Positions 7,380 to 16,554 are shown, counted from the first letter of the stretch. The stretch: DNA of 64,000 bases from Microseira sp041929235 (GCF_041929235.1 NZ_JBHFNP010000168.1:1-64000); one strand, 5' to 3'. The notes: generated by a model not told the origin, from the sequence alone. Made by a program: numbers and translations.

Positions 7380-8606
7380 TTGAACATTACTCAACGGCAA
7401 TCGCACCCAACATTTTTCGCGACACCTCAATCCCAACCGCAGGTTGCCCTTTTTCTCCGTAACCTTAACGGTGGTGGTGTCGAAAGGATTATGTTAAATG
7501 TAGCTTGCGGCATGGCGCAACAAGGCGTACAAGTAGATTTAGTGTTAATTAAAGCAGAAGGAATCTTTTTGCCCCAAGTACCGCCCTCTGTGCGAATAGT
7601 GGATTTACAGACCAAGGAAATTGACAAGAATCGTTCGTTCAAATTCCCCACCAGTCTCCAATGCACAACCAGTCTTCCCAAGTTAATCCGCTACCTGAAA
7701 AACGAACGCCTCACAGCACTGCTTTCAGCAGGTCATTACCCAAATGAAATAGCAATTTTAGCCAAACATATCGCTAGGGTTCCGACTCGCGTTGTGGTAT
7801 CGGAACATACCACTCTTTCCGTGGAAGCTTTACGGGTAGAACAGGTTTCTTCCCGTGTAGCGCCTCTAGCGGCACGGTTATTTTATCCTTGGGCGGATGA
7901 GATTGTCACCGTTTCTCGCGGCGTGGCTGAGGATTTGTCGAGTATCTCTGGCTTACCTTTAAAAGGAATGCGAACGATTTACAACCCGGTGATTACTCCT
8001 GGGTTAAAAGAACAAGCAGAAGCACCTTTAAATCACCCTTGGTTTGCTGAAGGGGAACCGCCGGTGATATTGGGAATGGGAAGATTTGTAGCGCAGAAAG
8101 ATTTCCCAACTTTAATTCGAGCGTTTGCCAAAGTACGCCAGGTAAAACCCGTTCGATTAATGATGTTGGGAAGTGGAAGAGAGCAACAAAAACTAGAAGC
8201 ACTATCGCGAGAGCTGGGAGTTGAAAAAGATATAGAATGGGTGGGATTTGTGAAGAATCCCTTTCCTTATATGAAGCGAGCATCTCTGTTTGTTTTATCT
8301 TCAGCTTGGGAGGGTTTGCCTACAGTTTTAATTGAAGCGTTGGCGTTGGGATTGCAGGTAGTTTCGACTAACTGTAAAAGTGGACCTGCAGAGATTTTGG
8401 ATAATGGGAAATACGGGGAATTAGTGCCGGTTGGGGATGCTGATGCAATGGCACAGGCGATTTTGAAAGTGTTGTCTGGGAATTCTAAGTTTGTTGATTC
8501 AGCTTGGTTGAACCAGTTTACCTTAGAAACTTCTATCCAAAATTATTTGGATGTTTTGGGTGTAGATCGACGAGCAAGTACTCGCTCTAATAACTCAAGT
8601 TGCTAG
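7380..8606 (+). CDS. GT4-family glycosyltransferase (paralogue 1)
   Basis: 408 aa, with a TTG start at 7380 preceded by AGAAGG. GT-B fold: an N-terminal Rossmann domain begins at VALFLRNLNGGGVERIMLN (residues about 21-40), and the C-terminal nucleotide-sugar domain has GMGRFVAQKDFPTLIRAF, FVLSSAWEGLPTVLIEALA (the E-x7-E pair) and NGKYGELVPVGD. Members transfer sugars from activated donors with retention, typically in exopolysaccharide or cell-surface glycan synthesis. Donor and acceptor cannot be read from sequence. Two full paralogues (10315, 11589) and a remnant (9882) lie nearby, suggesting tandem duplication. The last 12 residues look like a non-homologous extension. Confidence 0.88.
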   Translation: MNITQRQSHPTFFATPQSQPQVALFLRNLNGGGVERIMLNVACGMAQQGVQVDLVLIKAEGIFLPQVPPSVRIVDLQTKEIDKNRSFKFPTSLQCTTSLPKLIRYLKNERLTALLSAGHYPNEIAILAKHIARVPTRVVVSEHTTLSVEALRVEQVSSRVAPLAARLFYPWADEIVTVSRGVAEDLSSISGLPLKGMRTIYNPVITPGLKEQAEAPLNHPWFAEGEPPVILGMGRFVAQKDFPTLIRAFAKVRQVKPVRLMMLGSGREQQKLEALSRELGVEKDIEWVGFVKNPFPYMKRASLFVLSSAWEGLPTVLIEALALGLQVVSTNCKSGPAEILDNGKYGELVPVGDADAMAQAILKVLSGNSKFVDSAWLNQFTLETSIQNYLDVLGVDRRASTRSNNSSC

Positions 8607-8614
8607 TTATCTCT

Positions 8615-8764
8615 CTGTGCGCGGCTAATGGCGTTCCCAGGCAGATCCGTGGAAACGAGGCTAATGGCGAGATTGGTAAAAATCCTATATTAGCAATTAG
8701 CAATTAGCAAGCTTGCAACGCGCTTGTTTATAACTAGCAACTTGCGTTAATAGCGAGAATTAGC
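8615..8764. repeat. Spacer with palindromic GTTCCCAGG repeat and TTAGCAA tandem motifs
   Basis: 8634-8660 carries a variant of the CGTTCCCAGGCAGAxCC(T)GGGAACG palindrome found many times in the window. It is followed by TTAGCAATTAGCAATTAGCAA heptamers at about 8692-8712. Confidence 0.6.
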
Positions 8765-9745
8765 TTAGACCCAACCATCTACACAAGCTATCCACGTACC
8801 ATCTTCATTCAGGTGAGGATCGATGTGGTGCATACCACCGCCGTTCCAACCAAAACCAGTTGGCGAGGGAGTTAGCACTGACGCTCCTTCGACTTCTTTT
8901 TCTTGATAATTTGTAGGAGTAAGTTCGGTAATTTCAAATGCTCTCACCTGCATCCCATAGAAGGGGTAACAATCCTGGGTATAGCGAATAATTCTGTCAT
9001 GCATCACCACGACTCTGCCAGCGGGTCTGGCAATATGTGGATTCCCGTTGATAATGGGACTCTTTGGATGTTCGATCCAGGGACCTGTGAGTTCATCAGC
9101 ATAATATAGGCGAAGTGTATCGTATTTGGCGTGGGGATTAGTTTCTACAAATAACCACCATCGATTATCGTAACGAAAAATTGAAGGATCTAAAAACACT
9201 GAACCGCTTACTAGATTGTCTACAAAAGTCCAATGGGTGGGAAACTTAGAGGCTTTATATAGTCGAATCGATTTGGCTTCACCAGTTTCGGGAATCATGT
9301 AGTATTCATTCATCCAAACAAAAACATATGGATAAGATAAGTGAAATTTTTCAGCTAGCACAATTTGTTGATAGTCCCATTTCACCGCATCCTGGCTAAC
9401 GGCTAGTCCAATTTCCCCTTTGCGAGTTTGCTGATTGTAAATTTCAAAAAACATATACCAGGTTTGCTCGACTTTTACCATGAAAGGATCGGCAACTAAC
9501 TCGGCGGTGACATCTGAAACATCGTGACATTCTAACACTGGATTTTTGACATTTTTGGCAGCCATAAATTTCAAAGGTGATTGACCGACATAAATGCCAA
9601 TCGACCACTGAGGATTCTTAATTAGATCGGGTAAAGACCTTTTAAAAAATCGCTTTCTCTCGAGCCAATTCAGCAGTTCTGGTGATAGCTTGTAGATCGA
9701 TAACGCTAATTTGTTTTTAATTTTCTCTAGCTTGATATCCTGCAT
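8765..9745 (-). CDS. Five-bladed beta-propeller protein, GH43-like / glucosamine-inositolphosphorylceramide-transferase-like family
   Basis: 326 aa. Repeated blade signatures are visible: ADPFMVKVEQTWYMFFEIYN, FHLSYPYVFVWMNEYYMIPE, FLDPSIFRYDNRWWLFVETN and a final HHIDPHLNEDGTWIACVDGW. This pattern defines GH43-like propellers annotated as the N-terminal domain of plant GIPC glucosamine transferase; in bacteria they occur beside surface-polysaccharide glycosyltransferases. A role in sugar transfer or trimming is plausible but unproven. It lies opposite in strand to the flanking GT4 genes and close to a GT4 remnant, so the locus is a glycan-synthesis cluster that has been rearranged. Confidence 0.7.
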   Translation of the reverse strand: MQDIKLEKIKNKLALSIYKLSPELLNWLERKRFFKRSLPDLIKNPQWSIGIYVGQSPLKFMAAKNVKNPVLECHDVSDVTAELVADPFMVKVEQTWYMFFEIYNQQTRKGEIGLAVSQDAVKWDYQQIVLAEKFHLSYPYVFVWMNEYYMIPETGEAKSIRLYKASKFPTHWTFVDNLVSGSVFLDPSIFRYDNRWWLFVETNPHAKYDTLRLYYADELTGPWIEHPKSPIINGNPHIARPAGRVVVMHDRIIRYTQDCYPFYGMQVRAFEITELTPTNYQEKEVEGASVLTPSPTGFGWNGGGMHHIDPHLNEDGTWIACVDGWV

Positions 9746-9880
9746 GATAAAACAACCTTTTGAACATTATTGACAGGCGATCGCACAAAAATACTCAGAG
9801 CGAGTTCCTCTATTATATCTCTCCAGAAAACAACCTCAAGGGCAGGCAGGATGCCCACCCCACAAGAGTTTTTGGATAAG
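9746..9880. other. Short spacer with GGCAGGCAGGATGCCCACCC repeat
   Basis: 9838-9862 carries GGGCAGGCAGGATGCCCACC. The same sequence recurs inverted at 26609-26634, so it is an interspersed repeat. Confidence 0.5.
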
Positions 9881-9881
9881 T

Positions 9882-10040
9882 GTATTTCTCGGCAACCTGG
9901 GTAGGGGTGGATTGGAACGGGTGTTAAAACTCGCCTGCGGTATGACGCGGCAAGGCGTACCCGTGGATTTATTTGCGATTAAAGCAGATGCCATCTTCTT
10001 CACTCTGGCTCCACCGCTAGTGGGAATTGTGGATTTATAA
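9882..10040 (+). pseudogene. N-terminal remnant of a GT4 glycosyltransferase
   Basis: Fifty-three codons (VFLGNLGRGGLERVLKLACG, then MTRQGVPVDLFAIKA and PPLVGIVDL) align with residues about 23-78 of the intact GT4 at 7380. There is no start codon or ribosome site, and the frame ends in TAA. This is a fourth, dead copy of the paralogue set. Confidence 0.8.
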
Positions 10041-10314
10041 TTGACACTATCCAGCCTAAAGACACGAATATTCTTAACAATTTTCAATCTTCATATCCTT
10101 TCTAACTGGTTTCCAGTTTAGCACCACTTTTCCCAAAATAAAAATATTTGTTTTGACTTGACGTTGAGATTTAGGTAAGGTTTAATTATTAATGACTGTA
10201 CAAGTTTACTCAGTATAAAAAAAATATAGTATAAAAAATAACAAATATACTTACTGAGATAGCGCCAAACAATATTAGCTCGTACTAATTATTCCTTTTG
10301 TAAACAACAACTAT
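10041..10314. other. AT-rich spacer
   Basis: About 270 bp, AT-rich with A runs near 10216-10245. No coding frame is seen. It probably holds the promoter of the glycosyltransferase at 10315. Confidence 0.35.
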
Positions 10315-11448
10315 ATGTCGCACAGAGCCAAACTCATCACGTTTCTCCTCCCCAGCTTTCAACCAAGTGGATTGCAGCGAGTTGCCATCAACTTAATCAA
10401 GCAGCTTCACCAACTGGGTATTGCCTTAGATGTCGTCGTCGCATCAGGCAAAGGAGCTTATTTAAACGAAATTCCATCGGGAGTGCGAGTTATCGATTTC
10501 CAAACACCAATTGAGGATAGAATCTCTAGCGCCAGTCGAGTCACCTTGCCTTTAGCGCGTTATTTAAGGAACGAAAAGCCACAGGCATTAGTGTCTCACT
10601 TCAATGTCTTTAATGTGGTGGCGGGGATGGCAAAAACTCTGGCGTTGTCTCCCGTGAATTTAATTTTAGTCGAACATACCTCATTTTCAATAACTTACGA
10701 TAAACGCCAGAAACATTATGGAGTGCGCGAGGAATTATTGCCGATTTTGCGGCGCTGGTTTTATCCCCGTGCGGATGCAGTTGTAGCGGTATCCAAAGGG
10801 TTAGCGCAAGAGTTAGAAACTTATTTGCGACTGAAACCGGGTGCAGTTAAAACTATCTACAACCCCGTCATTGATGAAAGCGTACTGTCAAAAGCAAAAG
10901 CACCCGTCGAACATCCTTGGTTTCAACCTGGAGAAGTTCCAGTTATTCTCGGTGTGGGCAGATTAACTCAGGAAAAAGATTTTCCCACTCTGATTCGGGC
11001 ATTTGCATTAGTAAAACGAGTAAAAACCGCTCGATTGGTGATTTTGGGAGAGGGAAAAGAACAGTCTAAACTCAACGGTTTAATCCGCGAGTTGGGCTTA
11101 GAAAATGATGTGACAATACCCGGTTTTGTAAGCAATCCCTATGCTTACCTGGAGCGATCTGCTGCGTTTGTTTTGTCTTCCTATCGCGAGGGTTTGCCTA
11201 CTGTAATTATAGAAGCAATGGCGGTGGGAACTCCTGTTGTTTCAACAGATTGTCCGAATGGTCCGGCAGAAATTCTCGAGAACGGCAAATACGGCGAATT
11301 GGTTGCCGTCGGCGATAGTGAAGCTATGGCAAAAGCGATTTTAAAGGTATTGTCAGGTGACTCTAAATCTGTCGATTCATCGTGGCTGGAACAGTTCGCG
11401 TTAGCAACTAGCACCCAACAGTATCTTCAGCTAATGGGTATTGGGTAA
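10315..11448 (+). CDS. GT4-family glycosyltransferase (paralogue 2)
   Basis: 377 aa. GT-B retaining glycosyltransferase with an N-terminal SGLQRVAINLIKQL segment (residues about 18-31) and C-terminal motifs GVGRLTQEKDFPTLIRAFAL, FVLSSYREGLPTVIIEAMAV (E-x7-E) and NGKYGELVAVGD. It shares the whole architecture and many exact blocks with the copies at 7380 and 11589 (for example DFPTLIRAFA and GPAEIL-NGKYGEL). It starts at an ATG after an AT-rich leader without a clear Shine-Dalgarno. Likely role: transfer of a sugar in a surface glycan pathway. The substrate is unknown. Confidence 0.88.
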   Translation: MSHRAKLITFLLPSFQPSGLQRVAINLIKQLHQLGIALDVVVASGKGAYLNEIPSGVRVIDFQTPIEDRISSASRVTLPLARYLRNEKPQALVSHFNVFNVVAGMAKTLALSPVNLILVEHTSFSITYDKRQKHYGVREELLPILRRWFYPRADAVVAVSKGLAQELETYLRLKPGAVKTIYNPVIDESVLSKAKAPVEHPWFQPGEVPVILGVGRLTQEKDFPTLIRAFALVKRVKTARLVILGEGKEQSKLNGLIRELGLENDVTIPGFVSNPYAYLERSAAFVLSSYREGLPTVIIEAMAVGTPVVSTDCPNGPAEILENGKYGELVAVGDSEAMAKAILKVLSGDSKSVDSSWLEQFALATSTQQYLQLMGIG

Positions 11449-11588
11449 TGGGTAATTGGTAATGGCTGATTGCTCGTGGAACCCTTAGAAACAAAGCCTC
11501 TCCCGTAAGTTGGGTTGAGGATACGAAACCCAACCTACAATCAAACTTCTCCTTTCTGCTTTTACCACAACAATAGTCAAGCCGAAGA

Positions 11589-12707
11589 ATGATAACCATG
11601 TCTAACAATACACCAGATATAGCCATTTACCTGCGTCTACTTTATGGTGGCGGTGCTGAAAAAGCTATGGTGAATTTAATGCACGGCTTTGTTGACCAGG
11701 GGCTAAAAGTAGATTTGGTCATGAATACCGTTGATGGACCTTTCATGAAACAAGTACCGCCTCAAGTTAGAATTGTAGGTTTAAAAGCCCCTCGGATGCT
11801 AGAAGGTTTGCCGAAACTGGCGGGTTATTTGCGACAGGAAAAACCCAGTGTTCTCCTTTCTGCCTTGCACTATAACAACGAAATTGCCCTGTGGGCAAAG
11901 CGTCTTTCTGGAACCTCCACGCGGGTTTTTGTCTGCGAACAAAATACACTTTCCATTCATTCACGAAACCGCCGCAGCGATCGCTTGGCACCTATTTTGT
12001 CGCGGCTGTTTTATTCTTGGGCTGATGGTATTGTGGCAGTATCTCGCGGCGTTGCCAAAGATTTAGCCAAAGTCACCCATCTTCCCGAACAGCGCATCCG
12101 AACGATTTACAATCCCATTATTACTCCCGAATTATTTGAGAAATCTCATCTAGCTATAGACCATCCTTGGTTTGCTACCGGACAACCTCCCGTTATTATC
12201 GGCGCAGGAAGATTGGAAGAACAGAAAGATTTTCCTAGTCTAATTCGAGCGTTTGCGATTGTCAGAAAAGTGCTTCCGGCGCGGTTAGTTATTTTAGGAA
12301 ATGGCAAGGATCGCCAGCAACTCAATAATCTGGTACGCGAGTTAGGGTTAAAGGATGATGTTGGTTTTCTCGGTTTTGTAGATAATCCCTATGCTTACAT
12401 GGCGCGAGCGCGTGTTTTTGTTTTATCCTCTGCTTGGGAAGGTTTTGGTAACGTTATTGTTGAATCTTTAGCATTGGGTACGCCAGTAGTTTCGACGAAC
12501 TGTCCCCATGGTCCAGCAGAAATTCTCGACAATGGGAAGTACGGTGAGTTGGTATCGGTTGGAGATAGCGAAGCAATGGCGCAGGCAATTTTGAGGGTAT
12601 TGTCTGGGAATTCTAAGTCTGTCGCTCCTGGTTGGTTAGAGCAGTTTACTTTGGCATCTGTTACTAAACAATATCTTGATGTTATGGGGATTTCAAAAGT
12701 CTTTTGA
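11589..12707 (+). CDS. GT4-family glycosyltransferase (paralogue 3)
   Basis: 372 aa. The N-terminal YLRLLYGGGAEKAMVNLMHG begins the acceptor-binding domain. The donor domain shows GAGRLEEQKDFPSLIRAFAI, FVLSSAWEGFGNVIVESLAL (E-x7-E) and GPAEILDNGKYGELVSVGD. The start may be the ATG at 11589 or the in-frame ATG at 11598. It lies 140 bp downstream of paralogue 2 on the same strand, so co-transcription is possible. The separation of the three paralogues by repeats and a remnant indicates repeated local duplication. Confidence 0.88.
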   Translation: MITMSNNTPDIAIYLRLLYGGGAEKAMVNLMHGFVDQGLKVDLVMNTVDGPFMKQVPPQVRIVGLKAPRMLEGLPKLAGYLRQEKPSVLLSALHYNNEIALWAKRLSGTSTRVFVCEQNTLSIHSRNRRSDRLAPILSRLFYSWADGIVAVSRGVAKDLAKVTHLPEQRIRTIYNPIITPELFEKSHLAIDHPWFATGQPPVIIGAGRLEEQKDFPSLIRAFAIVRKVLPARLVILGNGKDRQQLNNLVRELGLKDDVGFLGFVDNPYAYMARARVFVLSSAWEGFGNVIVESLALGTPVVSTNCPHGPAEILDNGKYGELVSVGDSEAMAQAILRVLSGNSKSVAPGWLEQFTLASVTKQYLDVMGISKVF

Positions 12708-12823
12708 TAACCCAAACGCTTCAGGCGATCGCTTCCCCATCACCGCCATCAATCGTTCTCCTTTCTGCTGCAAAACCGGGCATCCGTAAGCTTTAATAGA
12801 ATTGTGCCTCAAGCTACGGTTGT

Positions 12824-14866
12824 ATGTGGGCGAAGCTGAAACGGCAAATTTGGGAATGGCGGGGGGTATTAATTGCTGCCCCCAGTGTGGCGGCGTTGGT
12901 TATAGCCTTGCGCTTGGCAGGCTTTTTGCAACCCTTGGAATGGGCGAGTTACGATCAATTTCTGCGCCTGCGTCCAAAAGAACCTCCTGACGATCGCATC
13001 GTTATCGTTGGAATTACAGAATCAGATTTGCAAAAAGTTGGGCGGGGTATAGTTCCCGATCTATTATTAGCTCAATTACTCCAAAAAATTAAACAGCAGC
13101 AGGCAATCGCTATCGCCTTAGATTTATACCGAGATTTGCCAGAGGAACCCGGACATCAGCAGCTAGTTAGGGTGTATGAAACGACACCCAATTTAATTGG
13201 GATTAAAAAAGTCTTGGGAGATGCCAATGGCCCTGCGGTTAACCCACCCCCCCAACTCTTGCAGCGCGGTCAAGTCAGTGCCAATGATGTTTTATTGGAT
13301 GCAGACCTCAAGCTGCGTCGAGGTTTTTTATATTTGACGCCAAAAGATGGCAATACGATAGAAAGTTTGGGATTGAGACTGGCTTTAATTTACCTGAAAA
13401 ATAGAGTAATTGAACCAAAAGCTGCGAAAGTTAATCCGAATTATTTGCAATTGGGTGAAGCGGTATTTGCTAACTTTGAAAAAAACGATGGCGGCTATGT
13501 CAATGCCGATGATGGTGGCTATCAGATTTTAATCAATTATCGCGGGCCGCAAAAAAGCTTTAAGACAGTATCGATAATGGATGTATTGGAGAACCGGAAC
13601 CCGCCGGATTTGCTGCGCGATCGCATTGTTTTAATTGGCGCGATCGCCCAAAGCCAAAAGGATTTCTTCTCTACCCCATATAGTATCCCCACGCGCACTT
13701 CCGGTGTTGAAATTCATGCCAATATAACCAGTCAAATTATCAGTGCAGCGTTAGATGGGCGTCCTTTAATTAAAAGTTTGCCAGATTCGTTGGAGTATTG
13801 GTGTATTTTTGGTTGGTCTTTGTTGGGTGCAATATTAAGTTGGCAAGCGCGATACCTGGGTGGCGTGGCTAAATTTTCAGCCCCCATTGTCGCCAGTTAT
13901 ATTTTAGCTGGCGGCAGTCTTTTTGGTATTGGTTATCTGGATCTATTGCAAGGAGTTTGGATACCCGTTGTACCACCTGCGATCGCTTTCTTCTGTTCTG
14001 GTATTGCTATCACTGCTTACATCCCACGCACTGCGGGAGAAATTCGCAAAACTTTCGGGCGATATCTCACCGATGAAGTCGTCGCCAATCTACTTGATTC
14101 CCCCGCAGGATTCAAGTTGGGAGGAGAAAGAAAAAAAGTCACTATTTTAATGTCAGATTTACGGGGATTTTCAGCCATATCGGAACGCTTGTCACCGGAA
14201 ACAGTCGTTTCGATGTTAAACATTTATTTGGGGGTAATGGTAGATATTATTACCAGTTACCAAGGCACAATTGATGCGTTTATCGGCGATGGAATTTTAG
14301 TGATTTTTGGCGCGCCAACTCAGCGAGAAGACGATGCTGAAAGGGCAGTCGCTTGCGCTGTCGCAATGCAATTAGCAATGGATTCTGTTAACGAAAAAAA
14401 TACCTCTTTATGTTTGCCCAAATTAGCAATGGGAATTGGTTTGAACACGGGTGAAGCAGTAGTCGGAAATATTGGATCGCAAAAACATGCTAAGTATAGT
14501 GTAATAGGAAGTCACGTTAATTTAGCAGCCAGAATCGAGTCTTATACCGTAGGCGGTCAAATTTTGATTTCCGAATCAACCCTTAAAGACGTTGGATATA
14601 TTCTGAAAATCGATAAACAAATCCAGGTTCAACCCAAAGGATTTCACGAACCTATCCCCCTTTATGATGTGGCAGGAATTGGCGGCGAGCGCAATATATT
14701 TTTGACCCGTCAAGAAGAAAATTTAATTTTACTAAAACAAGAAATTACCGTTCAATATACGGTTATAGATGGCAAGCAGGTTGAGCGAGCAACATTCAAG
14801 GGAAGTTTAGTCAAACTCTCAGCTAATTCTGCTGAAATTCGTTCAGAACGTTTAGAGCCACCCTAG
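12824..14866 (+). CDS. CHASE2-domain class III nucleotide cyclase (ends at an amber stop)
   Basis: 680 aa to the TAG at 14864. Residues about 10-30 form a first membrane helix, 40-300 an extracytoplasmic CHASE2 sensor (LRLRPKEPPDDRIVIVGITE, IVLIGA), and 320-400 further membrane helices. About 435-600 is a class III cyclase catalytic domain that would make cyclic nucleotide from an NTP. Metal ligands Asp445 (SDLRGFS) and Asp489 (FIGDGI) are present, as are the NxxxR residues (VNLAARIE). The usual base-recognition Lys four residues before Asp489 is Ala, and the partner position is Ser, so substrate preference may differ from typical adenylate cyclases. The C-terminus after 620 is PilZ-like and is cut by the stop; the frame stays open behind it to 15022. 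Confidence 0.88.
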   Translation: MWAKLKRQIWEWRGVLIAAPSVAALVIALRLAGFLQPLEWASYDQFLRLRPKEPPDDRIVIVGITESDLQKVGRGIVPDLLLAQLLQKIKQQQAIAIALDLYRDLPEEPGHQQLVRVYETTPNLIGIKKVLGDANGPAVNPPPQLLQRGQVSANDVLLDADLKLRRGFLYLTPKDGNTIESLGLRLALIYLKNRVIEPKAAKVNPNYLQLGEAVFANFEKNDGGYVNADDGGYQILINYRGPQKSFKTVSIMDVLENRNPPDLLRDRIVLIGAIAQSQKDFFSTPYSIPTRTSGVEIHANITSQIISAALDGRPLIKSLPDSLEYWCIFGWSLLGAILSWQARYLGGVAKFSAPIVASYILAGGSLFGIGYLDLLQGVWIPVVPPAIAFFCSGIAITAYIPRTAGEIRKTFGRYLTDEVVANLLDSPAGFKLGGERKKVTILMSDLRGFSAISERLSPETVVSMLNIYLGVMVDIITSYQGTIDAFIGDGILVIFGAPTQREDDAERAVACAVAMQLAMDSVNEKNTSLCLPKLAMGIGLNTGEAVVGNIGSQKHAKYSVIGSHVNLAARIESYTVGGQILISESTLKDVGYILKIDKQIQVQPKGFHEPIPLYDVAGIGGERNIFLTRQEENLILLKQEITVQYTVIDGKQVERATFKGSLVKLSANSAEIRSERLEPP

Positions 14867-15022
14867 ACCAATCTCAAGCTAAATTTATTAAATGAAGCCA
14901 GTAGCGATATTTATGCTAAAGTATTAGAACAATCGGCGGTTAACAAAGATTGTTTTACCATTCATTTCACTACGATTCCCCCCGATGTCGCAGCAGTGCT
15001 TGAAAAATTTTATAAAAACTGA
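14867..15022 (+). pseudogene. PilZ-like C-terminal tail of the cyclase, separated by an in-frame TAG
   Basis: Directly after the TAG the same frame encodes 51 further codons (TNLKLNLLNEASSDIYAKVL, then FTIHFTTIPPDVAAVLEKFY) ending in TGA. Together with the upstream KGSLVKLSANSAEI it makes a complete PilZ-like domain, which suggests a recent nonsense mutation, or read-through. No start codon precedes the tail. Confidence 0.7.
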
Positions 15023-15080
15023 GTGGATCAAAATAGACAAATTTTTGCTAATGTAGTTTGTACAACTGGACTGACGCAGC

Positions 15081-15172
15081 TCGAGGCCAGAAACCCGGTT
15101 TCGACCTTGATATCTGGTTGCCAAACCAACAATGTTTTGTAGAAACCGGGAATATGTGCGTAAGTCCTATAC
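15081..15172. repeat. Interspersed GGTTTCT/ACTTACG repeat (copy 1)
   Basis: It contains GGCCAGAAACCCGGTTTCGA, then an inverted GTAGAAACCGGG and GCGTAAGTCCT. The same building blocks recur at about 33984, 34441, 36166, 45324, 48658, 49139 and 51189. A small non-autonomous mobile or hairpin repeat is the likely nature. Confidence 0.65.
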
Positions 15173-15193
15173 AACTTGGGAAGAGCAAAACTC

Positions 15194-16075
15194 ATGGAGC
15201 AAAAAGTATTAACAGGACTAAGATCAGAAGCCTACGAACACCCCTTCGATCGCAAAGCCCTAGCTTCCTTGGAAAAAATGCCCGGTGTTTCTTTGCTGCT
15301 CAAGAAAATTAACGAGTACGGCATAGATCGCTTACTCAGACTGCAATTCCTTGGTAATGACATAAGAGTCACACCCCGCAATTTTCCTTACCTGCATAAA
15401 TCATTTGTAGAAACCTGCCAAATTCTTGATGTTTCCCCAGTCCCCGAATTTTACCTGTGTCGAGGAACGGGTTACATTCAAACCTACACCATTGGTGTGG
15501 AAAAACCCCTCGTCAGCATCAATTTAGAGGGTATGGAATGGCTCTCCCACGAGGAGTTGCTTTACGTTTTGGGACAAGAAGTGGCTCACATTAAAAGTCG
15601 GCATTTACTATACCACCAAACGGCGATTATTCTGCCGAGTTTAAAAACGTTTTTAAGCAATACTACCTTGGGTTTAGGTGGCTTGTTAGCGAGTGGAGTG
15701 GAACTGGCTTTGTACAATTGGTTGATGATGGCGAAATTCACTAGCGATCGCGCCGGTTTGCTGGCTTGTCAGGATGTGGAAGTGGCAACTACCGCACTGA
15801 TGAAAATCGCTGGTTTACCGAGGGAATACTTGTCAACTGAAATCGTTGAAGATTTTATTGACCAAGCTCGCGAGTTTTCCTCCGAAAGCTTTAATAATCT
15901 CGATAAGATCGCCAAAATGTTGAGTTTTATGGAATACAGGTTTTCTTGGGCAATCATGCGAGCTAGTGAGTTATTGAAATGGGTTGATTCGGGAGAATAT
16001 GAGGCTTTAATTCAACAGAGTAACTTAGAAGAAATCGGAGATACAGAAGATTGGAATTTTTCTGATTCTTGGTAA
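15194..16075 (+). CDS. M48-like metallopeptidase homologue with altered zinc motif
   Basis: 293 aa from the ATG at 15194, with GGGAAGAG upstream; a TTG at 15176 is less likely. The protein follows the short cyanobacterial M48 layout: an N-terminal region, then VSINLEGMEWLSHEELLYVL, then the expected HExxH site, which here reads QEVAH (residues 128-132) followed by IKSRH. Hydrophobic stretches at about 143-185 could be membrane-associated, and SDRAGLLACQD is the usual downstream motif. With the first zinc-binding His replaced by Gln, normal zinc catalysis is doubtful; the protein may be a pseudoprotease. Otherwise the frame is full length. Confidence 0.75.
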   Translation: MEQKVLTGLRSEAYEHPFDRKALASLEKMPGVSLLLKKINEYGIDRLLRLQFLGNDIRVTPRNFPYLHKSFVETCQILDVSPVPEFYLCRGTGYIQTYTIGVEKPLVSINLEGMEWLSHEELLYVLGQEVAHIKSRHLLYHQTAIILPSLKTFLSNTTLGLGGLLASGVELALYNWLMMAKFTSDRAGLLACQDVEVATTALMKIAGLPREYLSTEIVEDFIDQAREFSSESFNNLDKIAKMLSFMEYRFSWAIMRASELLKWVDSGEYEALIQQSNLEEIGDTEDWNFSDSW

Positions 16076-16099
16076 CTTGTAACGAACAACAGGACTGAC

Positions 16100-16125
16100 G
16101 TCGCCACTCCATATATAGTGGTGAC
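16100..16125. repeat. Hairpin 25 bp after the M48-like gene
   Basis: GTCGCCACT pairs with AGTGGTGAC around an 8-nt AT loop. There is no T run, so it is a weak terminator candidate or mRNA-stabilising hairpin. The rest of 16126-16317 shows no feature. Confidence 0.45.
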
Positions 16126-16317
16126 GGTGCCGTACACGGCTAAGGATGCACCCTACATTGTAGAACTTGGCGACGATTGGCAAAATCCGCACCTTTTTTT
16201 CTTCGGTTTTGCTCACCAGTGCTTAAGTCGGCTTGTTAGCTTAGAGAAGCGATCTTCTTGCAGGCTCAATCTCTGCTCAAAACTAGAACCATTAATAACG
16301 GTTTGCAGAAGAGTTTG

Positions 16318-16530
16318 ATGAAAGCAAAAAACTGGTTTTTAGCAGCAGGACTCACGCTCCTGGTTTTTTTCATGGTTGTAGTTTTATTGACATCATCGCT
16401 GCGTGTTTCTCTGGATCTGGTGCCTGTGGTAATTCAGACCAGTTTTTGTTCTGGGATGGGATTCATCCGACGACGGCGGCTCACCGCATTTTAGGGGAAA
16501 CTGCCTTTAATGCGATGCTTGACGGATTAT
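16318..16530 (+). pseudogene. GDSL/SGNH esterase remnant (signal peptide joined to C-terminal block V)
   Basis: 16318 opens MKAKNWFLAAGLTLLVFF, a signal-peptide-like start. In another frame, 16401-16526 encodes ACFSGSGACGNSDQFLFWDG followed by IHPTTAAHRILGE, the classic block V (D-x-x-H) of GDSL esterases. The whole middle, including the GDS serine block, is missing, and the two parts are out of frame. It is a deletion remnant of an SGNH hydrolase. Confidence 0.7.
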
Positions 16531-16554
16531 CGATCATCTTTAACTTGCTGCAAC

